From Marininema mesophilum (lineage in GTDB: Bacteria; Bacillota; Bacilli; Thermoactinomycetales; DSM-45169): DNA of 64,000 nt. The stretch covers positions 1 to 64,000 of the forward strand of contig NZ_FNNQ01000011.1 in NCBI RefSeq assembly GCF_900106775.1. Reading direction: 5' to 3'. A program made the position numbers and the translations under genes. Below the pieces are notes generated by a model. It saw only the letters and a list, made by a program, of their open reading frames with translations. It did no database searches and was not told the origin of the DNA. Of this stretch, positions 33,272 through 42,294 are shown in pieces (within the stretch, counting starts at the first letter, position 1; each line of letters begins with the position of its first letter).

Positions 33272-35911
33272 GTGTCCAATTACACTCCGATGATACAGCA
33301 GTATCTATCGATTAAGGCAGAATACCAGGATGCCTTTTTATTTTTTCGTTTGGGTGACTTTTACGAGTTATTTTTTGAAGATGCCAAGCGGGCCTCAGAA
33401 TATCTAGAACTTACTCTTACAGGTCGTGATGGTGGCGGTAAGGAACGAATTCCGATGTGTGGAGTTCCTCACCATGCCGCGGACGTTTACATCGGACGCT
33501 TGATTGAAAAAGGGTATAAAGTGGCCCTTTGTGAACAAGTAGAAGACCCCACACAGGCTAAGGGCGTTGTGAAGCGTGAAGTAGTTCGCGTTGTTACGCC
33601 TGGGACTGTTATGGAAGAGAAAATGCTTGCTGAGAAGGAGAACAATTTTTTAGTTGCGGTGACAAAGCGTGAAGATCACTATGCAATAGCTGCGGCTGAT
33701 TTTTCCACAGGGGAATTTTATGTTACGGAACTTTCCGGATCATCGGAGCAAGCAATCGATGAATTGCTTGCTTTTTCCCCAAAGGAAGTACTATTGTCTC
33801 CAGATTTAAGCGGGGATGAACACTTTTTAAATCAGTTACGAGGGCATCATGGGGTGCACATTACGCTATTGAAAAGGGAGTGGCTCCCTGCTCTAAAGCA
33901 GATAGAAGAAGAGTTGCAAAGACAATTTCCAGGTTGTGAAGATACTTATGGGTCCCCTGTTTCGTTAGAAGTGGCAGGAATTCTTCATACCTACCTGCAA
34001 CAGACCCAAAAACGGTCGATGGCTCATATGAATCGCCTTGAACGATACGATGCAGGTCAATATATGGTCCTTGATACTGCGGCACGCCAAAATTTAGAGT
34101 TGACCGCGACGCTTCGTGATGGTCGAAAAAAGGGTTCCTTGCTCTGGTTATTAGACCAGACAGCGACAGCGATGGGGAGTCGACTGCTGAAAAAATGGCT
34201 AGATAAACCTTTACTCGATCAAAAACAGATAGAGAACCGACAAGGTGCCGTACAAGCCTATGTAGAGAACCTGATTCTCCTGGAGGAAATTCGGGATCAT
34301 TTACGTGGCGTTTACGATTTAGAACGTCTTTGTGCGCGAATCGCTTATGGTTCAGCAAATGGTCGGGATCTTCATGCGCTACGGCGCTCCTTGGAGGCGG
34401 TCCCTGCTTTACGTAAAAGACTGGCAGGCACGAGCTCACCTACCTTCGCTCAATTGGTTGAAGGGATGGATCCTTGCCTGGATGTGGTGAAGAACATTGC
34501 TAGGTCGATTGTCGAAGAACCTCCAATATCGATTAAAGAGGGGGGCATTATTTGTGAAAGGTATGATGAGTCCCTGGATGAGCTCCGTACTGTACAACGC
34601 GAGGGACGTTCATGGATTTCTCAGCTGGAGCAACGGGAGCGGGAAGCGACAGGGATTCGTTCCCTTAAAGTAGGATTTAACAAGGTATTTGGCTACTACA
34701 TCGAAGTAACCCGTGCCAATCTTAAATCAATACCAGAAGGTCGATATCAACGGAAACAAACCTTGGCAAATGCCGAGCGTTTTGTAACTCCCGAGTTAAA
34801 AGAGCGAGAACGATTAATTCTTACGGCGGAAGAGAAATCGGTAGAGAAAGAGTACAAGCTCTTCAACGAGGTAAGGGACTCGATTGCCAGTGAGATTTCT
34901 CGGATTCAAAAATTGGCGGATCAAGTTGCCCAAGTAGATGCTCTTCATTCTCTTGCAGTCGTTTCCAATCGGTATCGCTATGTATGTCCAGAAATTAGTA
35001 CAGATGATACACTGAAGATCGAGGGTGGTCGCCATCCTGTGGTAGAAGCGGCTGTGGGTGAAGGGTTTATTGCTAATGACCTTCATTTGGATCGACGGAA
35101 TCGTCAGGTGTTATTGATTACAGGGCCTAATATGGCGGGCAAGAGCACTTATATGCGTCAGTCTGCTTTGATCACCATAATGGCCCAAATCGGCTCCTTT
35201 GTGCCTGTGAAGAAAGCGGTTATCGGGATTGTGGATCGTATCTTTACACGCATCGGTGCAGCGGATGATTTGGTAGGTGGACGGAGTACCTTCATGGTGG
35301 AAATGGATGAGACCCGTCAAGCCTTAGGACAAGCTACCTCACGTAGTTTGATCCTCTTGGACGAGGTAGGGAGAGGAACTTCTACCTATGACGGAATGGC
35401 CTTAGCCCAGGCAATTGTGGAGTATATCCATGATCATGTTGGAGCGAAAACCCTTTTCTCTACCCACTACCATGAACTAACGGCTCTTGAAAATGAGCTC
35501 TCCCGTGTAGTTAATGTGAATGCTCGCTGTATTGAGAAGGATGGCGAGGTTGTCTTTTTACATAAAATCGAAGAGGGCGGAGCGGATCGTAGCTACGGTA
35601 TTCATGTTGCCCAGTTAGCAGGATTACCTCAAGAGGTCATTTACCGGGCACAGGTAATTTTAAAGGGTTTAGAATCCCGGCCAGAGGGAGTAGAGGCTGA
35701 AAGAGAGCTCTCAATGCATCAGCTGGATCTATTTCAATATGAGACAGCAGTAACCAAGGAAGATCCCTACTCGGAAGAGGAGAGAAAGGCCTTGGAATCC
35801 CTGCGGAATTGGGATTTATTGAATCGAGCCCCCATGGAATCCCTTCACCTTCTTGAGAAGTTGCAACGGAGTTTGCAAGGCCAATCCTCAGGAGGCGGTA
35901 CTGATGGGTAA
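33272..35911 (+). CDS. mutS: DNA mismatch repair protein MutS
   Basis: 879 residues. The mismatch-reading motif is FFRLGDFYELFFEDA (Phe-x-Glu variant region). Walker A GPNMAGKST, Walker B LILLDEVGRGTSTYDGMA and the STHYHEL loop are complete. It recognises base mismatches and recruits MutL. GTG 33272 follows GGAGGAGC. It overlaps mutL by 8 bases. Confidence 0.98.
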   Translation: MSNYTPMIQQYLSIKAEYQDAFLFFRLGDFYELFFEDAKRASEYLELTLTGRDGGGKERIPMCGVPHHAADVYIGRLIEKGYKVALCEQVEDPTQAKGVVKREVVRVVTPGTVMEEKMLAEKENNFLVAVTKREDHYAIAAADFSTGEFYVTELSGSSEQAIDELLAFSPKEVLLSPDLSGDEHFLNQLRGHHGVHITLLKREWLPALKQIEEELQRQFPGCEDTYGSPVSLEVAGILHTYLQQTQKRSMAHMNRLERYDAGQYMVLDTAARQNLELTATLRDGRKKGSLLWLLDQTATAMGSRLLKKWLDKPLLDQKQIENRQGAVQAYVENLILLEEIRDHLRGVYDLERLCARIAYGSANGRDLHALRRSLEAVPALRKRLAGTSSPTFAQLVEGMDPCLDVVKNIARSIVEEPPISIKEGGIICERYDESLDELRTVQREGRSWISQLEQREREATGIRSLKVGFNKVFGYYIEVTRANLKSIPEGRYQRKQTLANAERFVTPELKERERLILTAEEKSVEKEYKLFNEVRDSIASEISRIQKLADQVAQVDALHSLAVVSNRYRYVCPEISTDDTLKIEGGRHPVVEAAVGEGFIANDLHLDRRNRQVLLITGPNMAGKSTYMRQSALITIMAQIGSFVPVKKAVIGIVDRIFTRIGAADDLVGGRSTFMVEMDETRQALGQATSRSLILLDEVGRGTSTYDGMALAQAIVEYIHDHVGAKTLFSTHYHELTALENELSRVVNVNARCIEKDGEVVFLHKIEEGGADRSYGIHVAQLAGLPQEVIYRAQVILKGLESRPEGVEAERELSMHQLDLFQYETAVTKEDPYSEEERKALESLRNWDLLNRAPMESLHLLEKLQRSLQGQSSGGGTDG

Positions 35912-37865
35912 GATTCGGATTCTCGATAACAACCTTGCGAATCAAATTGCTGCAGGGGAGGTAGTAGAGCGGCCGGCCTCCGTGGTAAAGGAACTGGTGG
36001 AAAATTCTCTGGATGCAGGAGCTGATCGGATTCAGGTCGCTATCGAAGAAGGGGGAATCCGGTCCATACACGTGTCGGATAATGGACAGGGGATGGATCG
36101 AGAGGATGCGCTTCGTGCCTTTGAACGTCATGCCACTAGTAAGATTCGGCGGGAGCGTGATTTGTTTTCAATCCGCTCCCTCGGCTTTCGTGGTGAAGCC
36201 CTTCCCAGTATCGCTTCAGTTTCCCGCTTGACGTTAACTACCTCAGCAGGAGAGGGGGAAGCGGCGGCATGTGTCCGGATGGATGGAGGAAAATCGACTG
36301 CAGTAGAGGATGCGGTTCGTTCCCAAGGGACTGAAGTCCTAGTGGAGGACCTATTCTTCAATACGCCAGCTCGTTTGAAGTATTTGAAAACCGTCAACAC
36401 TGAGGTTAGCCATGTGGCCGATAGCATGGGACGTCTAGCATTGGCTCACCCAAGGGTTTCGATCCTCCTTACTCATAATGGACGTGAATTGTTTCGTACT
36501 CCAGGGGATGGAAAACTTCTTCATGTTGTTCATGCCCTCTATGGGAAACAAGTTGCACGTCAAGCAATGAGTATTGTGGCGGAAGATATGGATTTTTCGG
36601 TGACAGGGATGATCATCCGTCCAGAGATTACGCGCTCCAATCGCTCCTATATCTCTACAGTGATTAATGGGCGCTTTATCCGGAACATCTCCATTGTTCA
36701 AGCGGTGCTTCGCGCTTACGATACCCTACTCCCGATTGGTCGTTATCCCATTACAGTCCTCTCGATAGAGATGGACCCGAAATTAGTGGATGTGAACGTT
36801 CATCCAGCCAAATTGGAAGTCCGCTTATCCAAGGAGAAGGAGTTGTGCCGGTTGATCGAAGAGGAGGTAAGACAACTCTTCCGCCGTCAGGTATTAATTC
36901 CAGAGGCAAAAAGTCCCCGGGAACGCCCTGTTTCAAGACCTGTCCAAGACCGGCTGCGCTTAGAAAATCCATCCCAGGGGCAAGAGACGAAGCCACCGAA
37001 TAGAGAGTGGAAAAGCCCGATTGGACGCGTAGAGGAGGGTGAAATCCGGGAGAATGCTTCTTCTTATTTGAAGTTAAGTCCTATTCAGGATACTCTTTCA
37101 GAAAAACCGTCTGTATCCCAGCCGACTGCTTCACGAGAGGACGTCTTGCAAACACCCGGTCCTAATATTAAGGATAGACTTATACAGGAAGCCAAAGAGT
37201 CTAACCAAGAATTTGATCAAGAAACGTTGCCTTCTCCATCTTCTGGTAACGATCGAGGTACCATGTATGAGAAAAGAACGGGGATTCCCCATGATCTCTT
37301 GCCTTTGGCCCAGGTTCATGGCACTTACATCCTTGCTCAAGCGGAGAGTGGGTTTTATATCCTGGATCAGCATGCGGCCCATGAACGAATCTATTATGAA
37401 ATTTTCTATCGTCGGTTGCAGGAGAAGAACCAAGATCAACAGCCATTATTGGTCCCGGTTACTATCGAATGTACTCCAGGTGAGGCTGAGACGATTCGTC
37501 AGCGGACTCCCGAGCTAGAGGAGTTGGGTGTCGAGCTAGAGTCCTTTGGAACGACAGCGTTTTTGATTCGTTCCCATCCACGATGGCTTCCAAAGGGGGA
37601 GGAAGAATCGATGATTCGAGAGATCGTCGATTGGATGAAGTCAGGGAAGAAAGTGGAACAGGCGCTATTATTGGATGATGGGGCGAAGATGATGGCATGT
37701 AAAGCAGCGATAAAGGCGAATCGTCATCTAAGGCGGGAGGAGATGGAGAGCTTAATTCATCAATTACGGGAATGCGAAACACCGTATACCTGTCCCCATG
37801 GTCGTCCGGTCTTGATCCACTTTTCCACGTATGAGATAGAGAAAATGTTTAAGCGGGTGATGTAA
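35904..37865 (+). CDS. mutL: DNA mismatch repair endonuclease MutL
   Basis: 653 residues. The GHKL ATPase domain is at the N-terminus (NQIAAGEVVERPASVVKELV; DNGQGM; GFRGEAL). A disordered linker spans about 335-445. The C-terminal dimerisation/endonuclease domain has DQHAAHERIYYE and CPHGRPV, so this is a nicking-type MutL as in other Bacillota. ATG 35904 is inside the end of mutS after AGGAGGCGG. The stop overlaps the next start (TAATG). Confidence 0.97.
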   Translation: MGKIRILDNNLANQIAAGEVVERPASVVKELVENSLDAGADRIQVAIEEGGIRSIHVSDNGQGMDREDALRAFERHATSKIRRERDLFSIRSLGFRGEALPSIASVSRLTLTTSAGEGEAAACVRMDGGKSTAVEDAVRSQGTEVLVEDLFFNTPARLKYLKTVNTEVSHVADSMGRLALAHPRVSILLTHNGRELFRTPGDGKLLHVVHALYGKQVARQAMSIVAEDMDFSVTGMIIRPEITRSNRSYISTVINGRFIRNISIVQAVLRAYDTLLPIGRYPITVLSIEMDPKLVDVNVHPAKLEVRLSKEKELCRLIEEEVRQLFRRQVLIPEAKSPRERPVSRPVQDRLRLENPSQGQETKPPNREWKSPIGRVEEGEIRENASSYLKLSPIQDTLSEKPSVSQPTASREDVLQTPGPNIKDRLIQEAKESNQEFDQETLPSPSSGNDRGTMYEKRTGIPHDLLPLAQVHGTYILAQAESGFYILDQHAAHERIYYEIFYRRLQEKNQDQQPLLVPVTIECTPGEAETIRQRTPELEELGVELESFGTTAFLIRSHPRWLPKGEEESMIREIVDWMKSGKKVEQALLLDDGAKMMACKAAIKANRHLRREEMESLIHQLRECETPYTCPHGRPVLIHFSTYEIEKMFKRVM

Positions 37866-38644
37866 TGGCATTTGTAACCACGATCCGCAAACCTAGGGGG
37901 AAAGTCCAGGAATCTGCAAAGGAGTTGGCGCACTTTCTTTCTGCTCCATACCTTCCTCGAAATAATTTATCTATGGCACAACTGTATAAAAGGAGTGGTT
38001 TCGCCGAGGCGGTGATTGTAGGCCCGGAAGGTGCTAAGTGGCAGGATACCGAAGGAAAAGGTTTTTTCTTTCACCCCAATATGGCCCCTATCCGGGTAAA
38101 AGAGCTTACTCATGGGGGAAATGATGCACTGATCGAAGCGAGTGGAATCAAGGCAGGGGATCGGGTATTGGATTGTACGTTGGGTCTTGGCTCCGATGCG
38201 ATTGTTGCTGCTCATGTGGTGGGAGAGGAAGGAAATGTGACAGGGCTTGAAAGTCAACCCGTGGTTGCTGCATTAGTGTCCTATGGGCTAAAAGTTTATC
38301 AGCTGGATTCTCCACGTTTATTGGAAGCGATGCATCGCGTAGAGGTGTGCTATGCAGATTATCGTCATTTCTTGCGCGAAATGGAGGATGATAGCTATGA
38401 TGTCGTTCTCTTCGACCCGATGTTTCGGCAAACGGTAATCGGTTCCACTAGTTTGCAGGCTTTAAAAATGCTAGCTAATCCAGCTCCCTTAGATTCCATC
38501 TCCGTCGCAGAGGCTTGTCGTGTGGCAAAACGAAGGGTTGTTCTCAAGGAACGGAAGATAAGCGGGGAATTTGAACGGCTTGGATTTCGCGTTGTAAAGG
38601 AGGCCTCCAAATTTGACTTCGGCATCATTGAATGCGGGGGGTAA
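37865..38644 (+). CDS. RsmJ-like class I SAM-dependent methyltransferase
   Basis: 259 residues. The SAM site is LDCTLGLGSDAIVAAHVVG and the catalytic-type motif is VVLFDPMFRQ. Similarity in layout to the RsmJ/YhiQ family suggests an rRNA or tRNA methyltransferase, but the target is not certain. An N-terminal 90-residue part (FVTTIRKPRGKVQESAKELA) is typical of the Bacillus copies found between mutL and miaA. It overlaps miaA by 32 bases. Confidence 0.78.
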   Translation: MAFVTTIRKPRGKVQESAKELAHFLSAPYLPRNNLSMAQLYKRSGFAEAVIVGPEGAKWQDTEGKGFFFHPNMAPIRVKELTHGGNDALIEASGIKAGDRVLDCTLGLGSDAIVAAHVVGEEGNVTGLESQPVVAALVSYGLKVYQLDSPRLLEAMHRVEVCYADYRHFLREMEDDSYDVVLFDPMFRQTVIGSTSLQALKMLANPAPLDSISVAEACRVAKRRVVLKERKISGEFERLGFRVVKEASKFDFGIIECGG

Positions 38645-39563
38645 CCTTCTCGTCGTTGTCGGCCCTACTTCTGTAGGCAAAACTGCCCTTAGTTTGGAGT
38701 TAGCAGATACCTTTGCTGGGGAAATCATATCGGGTGATTCGATGCAGGTATACCGATATATGGACATTGGTACTGCAAAGGCGACTCCAGCAGAGCGGGC
38801 ACAGATTCCCCATCATCTGATCGATTTAAAGGACCCGGATGAAGCTTTCTCAGTGGATGAGTTTCAGCGATTGGCACGGCAGACGATAGCCGAGGTGCAA
38901 AGTCAAAGCCATCTACCGATGATTGTCGGCGGTACCGGCCTTTACATCCAGTCTGTCACCCATGGTTATCAACTTCCTGAGGTTAAGGAAGATCCATCCT
39001 TTCGCACTGAAATGAATCAGTTAGCAGATGAGAAGGGGCAGGAGGTCCTCCATAATCTTCTTGCCGCCAAGGATGCACAAGCGGCGGCTCGACTCCATCC
39101 CAATGATCGCCGCCGTGTCATTCGTGCGCTTGAAATTATCAAGGAGACGGGTAAACCCTTAGCAGAGGTACAGCAACGAGAACGATCCCCTTACCGGATT
39201 TGCTGGATCGGGCTTACGATGCCCAGGGCAAGCCTTTATGAGCGCATCAACAGCCGTGTTGAGCAGATGATGGAAGAGGGATTGCTAGAGGAGGTGATCC
39301 GCCTGCGGGAAATGGGTTATTCTCGAACGCTTACCTCGATGCAAGCTCTGGGATATAAAGAGCTGATGCTTTATCTGGAGGGTGAATGTAGTCATTCTGA
39401 AGCGGTTGAGATGATTCAGCAGGGCACTCGAAAATATGCGAAGCGGCAACTCTCCTGGTTTCGCCGATTACCAGAAATTTACTGGGTGGATGTCTCGAAT
39501 GAGGGCTTTGTACGAGAAATTCACCGACACGTAGCAGGAAACTTCCCTCTGTATAAAGAATAG
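38613..39563 (+). CDS. miaA: tRNA dimethylallyltransferase
   Basis: 316 residues with P-loop GPTSVGKTALS, the DSMQVYRYMDIGTAK substrate motif, IVGGTGLYIQS and the C-terminal KRQLSWFRR. It prenylates A37 of tRNAs, supplying MiaB. TTG 38613 has AAAGGAGG 9 bases upstream, within the previous gene. hfq follows 40 bases downstream. Confidence 0.96.
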   Translation: MTSASLNAGGNLLVVVGPTSVGKTALSLELADTFAGEIISGDSMQVYRYMDIGTAKATPAERAQIPHHLIDLKDPDEAFSVDEFQRLARQTIAEVQSQSHLPMIVGGTGLYIQSVTHGYQLPEVKEDPSFRTEMNQLADEKGQEVLHNLLAAKDAQAAARLHPNDRRRVIRALEIIKETGKPLAEVQQRERSPYRICWIGLTMPRASLYERINSRVEQMMEEGLLEEVIRLREMGYSRTLTSMQALGYKELMLYLEGECSHSEAVEMIQQGTRKYAKRQLSWFRRLPEIYWVDVSNEGFVREIHRHVAGNFPLYKE

Positions 39564-39603
39564 AGTAAACTAATGCCAAAATGTACATAGGAGGTACGAA
39601 ACG

Positions 39604-39849
39604 TTGAAGCAATCGATCAACATCCAAGATACGTTCCTCAATCAGATTCGTAAAGAATCAGTTCCCGTCACCATCTATCTCGTTAACGGTTTTCAACTGC
39701 GTGGTGTGGTGCGGGGCTTTGATAATTTTACGATCGTGATCGACAGTGACGGAAAACAACAGATGGTTTATAAACACGCTATCTCTACCTTCACACCGGC
39801 ACGAGCAGTATCCTTGATGTCTAGCGACGAATCCAATAAAGAAGGTTAA
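39604..39849 (+). CDS. hfq: RNA chaperone Hfq
   Basis: 81 residues. The Sm1 segment NGFQLRGVVRGFDNFTIVI and the Sm2 motif YKHAISTF are intact, with QDTFLNQIRKE at the N-terminus contacting RNA. Starts with TTG 39604 after AGGAGGTA. Place next to miaA is conserved in most bacteria. Confidence 0.97.
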   Translation: MKQSINIQDTFLNQIRKESVPVTIYLVNGFQLRGVVRGFDNFTIVIDSDGKQQMVYKHAISTFTPARAVSLMSSDESNKEG

Positions 39850-39878
39850 AACCAAGTGGCTACTCACTTGGTTTTTTC
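39849..39878 (+). terminator. Rho-independent terminator after hfq
   Basis: AACCAAGTG (39850-39858)/CACTTGGTT (39865-39873) followed by TTTTTC. Confidence 0.8.
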
Positions 39879-39945
39879 ATGTCTTCACCAATACCTGGGC
39901 TCCTGCGTATATATAGGGCAGCGATTCCGCGAAGAGGTGACAGAT

Positions 39946-40923
39946 ATGGCCAACCGCGTGATTACTCAGGAAACCCGCCGTATCCAGGTGGTATTAGATC
40001 ATGGTCCTCGTAAAAAAAGAGACTGGAAGATACGAGATCAACTAGCCGATCCCATACAGGAGGAGGAACACCTTCCTCTAAAACGCTGCCTGGATGAGCT
40101 GGAGAGTTTAGTGGGTCTCTCTAAAGTAAAATCCTTTATCCATGAAATTTACGCTTGGCTGGCAGTTAGCCGGCGACGGACAGCGGCAGGCCTTACTACG
40201 GATAGCCAGGTTCTCCATATGATCTTTGAAGGAAATCCAGGCACAGGAAAGACAACAGTTGCTCGCATAATGGGACGAATGTTAAAAGAGATGAATGTGC
40301 TTGAGAAAGGACACGTTGTTGAGGTAGAGAGAGCAGATCTGGTCGGGGAATACATCGGTCACACTGCTCAAAAAACCAGGGAACATGTGAAGCAGGCCAT
40401 CGGTGGTATACTCTTCATCGATGAAGCGTATGCCCTATCCCGTGGTGGAGATAAGGACTTCGGTAAAGAGGCGATTGATACACTAGTCAAGTCCATGGAG
40501 GATCACAAGGATGGTTTTGTTCTCATTCTAGCCGGGTATCCTGCAGAAATGGAGCGCTTTATCCGTTCCAATCCAGGACTCCCCTCTCGCTTTCCCATCC
40601 GGCTAAATTTCTCCGATTTTTCCCTCGATGAACTGGTTCGGATTGCAGAGGGAATGGTAACAACTCGTCAGTATCGGTTTTCGGTACCGGCTAGAGAGAA
40701 ACTAACCACTCATCTAGCAGAGGAGAGTAGATGCTCGGTGGAATCCTTTGGCAATGCACGTTATGTGCGCAATATTGTTGAGCAGGCGATCCGCTTACAG
40801 GCAGTCCGACTCCTTCATACCCGGTACATCTCTCGTGAAGATTTAATGACCTTGACTTCAGAGGATATTCGTTTTCCCACAAGCACGACAACGAAATCCC
40901 CTGCCTATTCGTGGTATAATTAA
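39946..40923 (+). CDS. spoVK: Stage V sporulation protein K (AAA ATPase)
   Basis: 325 residues, CbbX/SpoVK-type AAA+ ATPase. Walker A is EGNPGTGKTTVA, Walker B GGILFIDEAYAL, with arginine finger region SNPGLPSRFPIR. It is a mother-cell protein needed for spore maturation in B. subtilis. ATG 39946 follows AGAGGTGA. The order hfq-spoVK-hflX is conserved. No confident mother-cell sigma promoter could be read. Confidence 0.9.
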   Translation: MANRVITQETRRIQVVLDHGPRKKRDWKIRDQLADPIQEEEHLPLKRCLDELESLVGLSKVKSFIHEIYAWLAVSRRRTAAGLTTDSQVLHMIFEGNPGTGKTTVARIMGRMLKEMNVLEKGHVVEVERADLVGEYIGHTAQKTREHVKQAIGGILFIDEAYALSRGGDKDFGKEAIDTLVKSMEDHKDGFVLILAGYPAEMERFIRSNPGLPSRFPIRLNFSDFSLDELVRIAEGMVTTRQYRFSVPAREKLTTHLAEESRCSVESFGNARYVRNIVEQAIRLQAVRLLHTRYISREDLMTLTSEDIRFPTSTTTKSPAYSWYN

Positions 40924-40936
40924 TTTATACGTGAAG

Positions 40937-40968
40937 CTCAGACGTGTTGATTAATCAACACGTCTGAG
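40937..40968. repeat. 32-bp perfect palindrome between spoVK and hflX
   Basis: Each 16-bp half (CTCAGACGTGTTGATT and its complement) pairs without a mismatch or spacer. No T tract follows, so it is not a standard intrinsic terminator. It ends 16 bases before the hflX ribosome binding site. Confidence 0.7.
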
Positions 40969-41000
40969 TTGAGGCATTGTGCCAAGGAGGATGAATAGCT

Positions 41001-42272
41001 ATCGAAGATAAGGATCCTATCGAACGGGCGATTCTCGTTGGTTGTGCTCTTAAAACCGACGATGTCGACTTGGATTCGTCCCTTTTTGAACTTGCGCGCT
41101 TGGTGGATACCGCACAAGCTGTACCAGTTGCAAGGGTGACACAGGTTCGTGATCAGTACGACTCTACATGGTTGATCGGAAAAGGAAAAGTAGAAGAGAT
41201 CATCAAGAGCGTGGAAGAAGATAAGATTGATTTGGTTGTCTTTGATCGGGAACTCTCTCCAAGGCAACTTACTCGTTTAGAAGAGCGCATTCCATGTAAA
41301 GTGATTGACCGGACACAATTGATCTTGGATATTTTTGCGATGCGTGCTCAAACCAAAGAGGGAAGCCTTCAAGTAGAACTAGCGCAACTGGAGTACATGT
41401 TGCCCCGTCTTGTGGGGAAAGGAACTGAACTTTCCCGTCTAGGAGGTGGCATTGGTACCCGAGGTCCAGGGGAGAAGAAACTGGAGACAGATCGCCGCCA
41501 TATCCGTGGACGCATTCATGATCTGAAGCGAGATTTAGAGCAGGTGCGAAAACATCGACAGCTTCACCAATCGCGTCGTCGGAAGATGGAGATCGTGCAG
41601 GTGGCCTTGGTGGGCTATACCAATGCAGGGAAATCTACCTTGCTCAATCGGTTGACAGGCTCTACTGTTCTGGAGGAGGATCAGCTCTTTGCTACTTTGG
41701 ACCCGACGTCACGCTTTTTGGATCTTCCTTCAGGTGAGAAAATCCTACTGACCGATACGGTAGGGTTTATTCGTAATCTACCCCATCACTTAGTAGCCGC
41801 TTTCCGTTCTACTTTGGAGCAGGTTCAAGAGGCAGATCTTTTACTTCATGTAGTGGACCAGAGTCATCCGGAAGCTGCATCACAGATGGCAGCGGTACAA
41901 CAAGTATTGAAGGATCTTTCTGCTGATAAAGTGCCGATGTTGACGGTATTTAATAAACGAGATCAAGGACGAGGGGAGGTTCTCTCTGCTGAAGGGGAGT
42001 TGATTCAGATTTCGGCCTTGGCGGAGGCGGATATAGCAAGGCTGAAGGAGAAAATCGCTCAGATTCTCTATGAAGCGCAGGTTTCTGGTTCTGCAGAGAT
42101 CCCTGTCGCACGAGGAGAAATGATTTCCCAACTCTATGAGGTAGCGGATGTTCTTCACTCGGAGGTGAATGATTTGACAATGACCCTTCATTTCCGACTT
42201 CCTCGTAAAAAATATGAGCGGATGCCACCTGAGATCAAGGCATGCATTCGTGAAGTCCATGAGAAAAACTAA
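41001..42272 (+). CDS. hflX: GTPase HflX
   Basis: About 423 residues. It has the HflX N-terminal nucleotide-binding domain (ERAILVGCAL; VVFDRELSPRQLTRLEE), the Gly-rich linker GGGIGTRGPGEKKLETDRR, and a G domain with G1 GYTNAGKSTL, G3 DTVGFIRNLPH and G4 NKRD. It splits ribosomes under stress. The conserved residues begin upstream of the first usual start (TTG 41070), yet the frame holds only ATA 40995 and ATC 41001 after AAGGAGG (40985-40990). ATC 41001 is taken tentatively. ATG 40991 is in another frame and stops after six codons, so an indel or frameshift is the alternative. Confidence 0.9.
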   Translation: MEDKDPIERAILVGCALKTDDVDLDSSLFELARLVDTAQAVPVARVTQVRDQYDSTWLIGKGKVEEIIKSVEEDKIDLVVFDRELSPRQLTRLEERIPCKVIDRTQLILDIFAMRAQTKEGSLQVELAQLEYMLPRLVGKGTELSRLGGGIGTRGPGEKKLETDRRHIRGRIHDLKRDLEQVRKHRQLHQSRRRKMEIVQVALVGYTNAGKSTLLNRLTGSTVLEEDQLFATLDPTSRFLDLPSGEKILLTDTVGFIRNLPHHLVAAFRSTLEQVQEADLLLHVVDQSHPEAASQMAAVQQVLKDLSADKVPMLTVFNKRDQGRGEVLSAEGELIQISALAEADIARLKEKIAQILYEAQVSGSAEIPVARGEMISQLYEVADVLHSEVNDLTMTLHFRLPRKKYERMPPEIKACIREVHEKN

Positions 42273-42294
42273 TTGAAGAAATGGTGTTGTCAGC

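Noticed and set aside
33861..34439. 192-codon minus-strand frame inside mutS
   Set aside because: Antisense shadow of a conserved gene with no family similarity or ribosome binding site.
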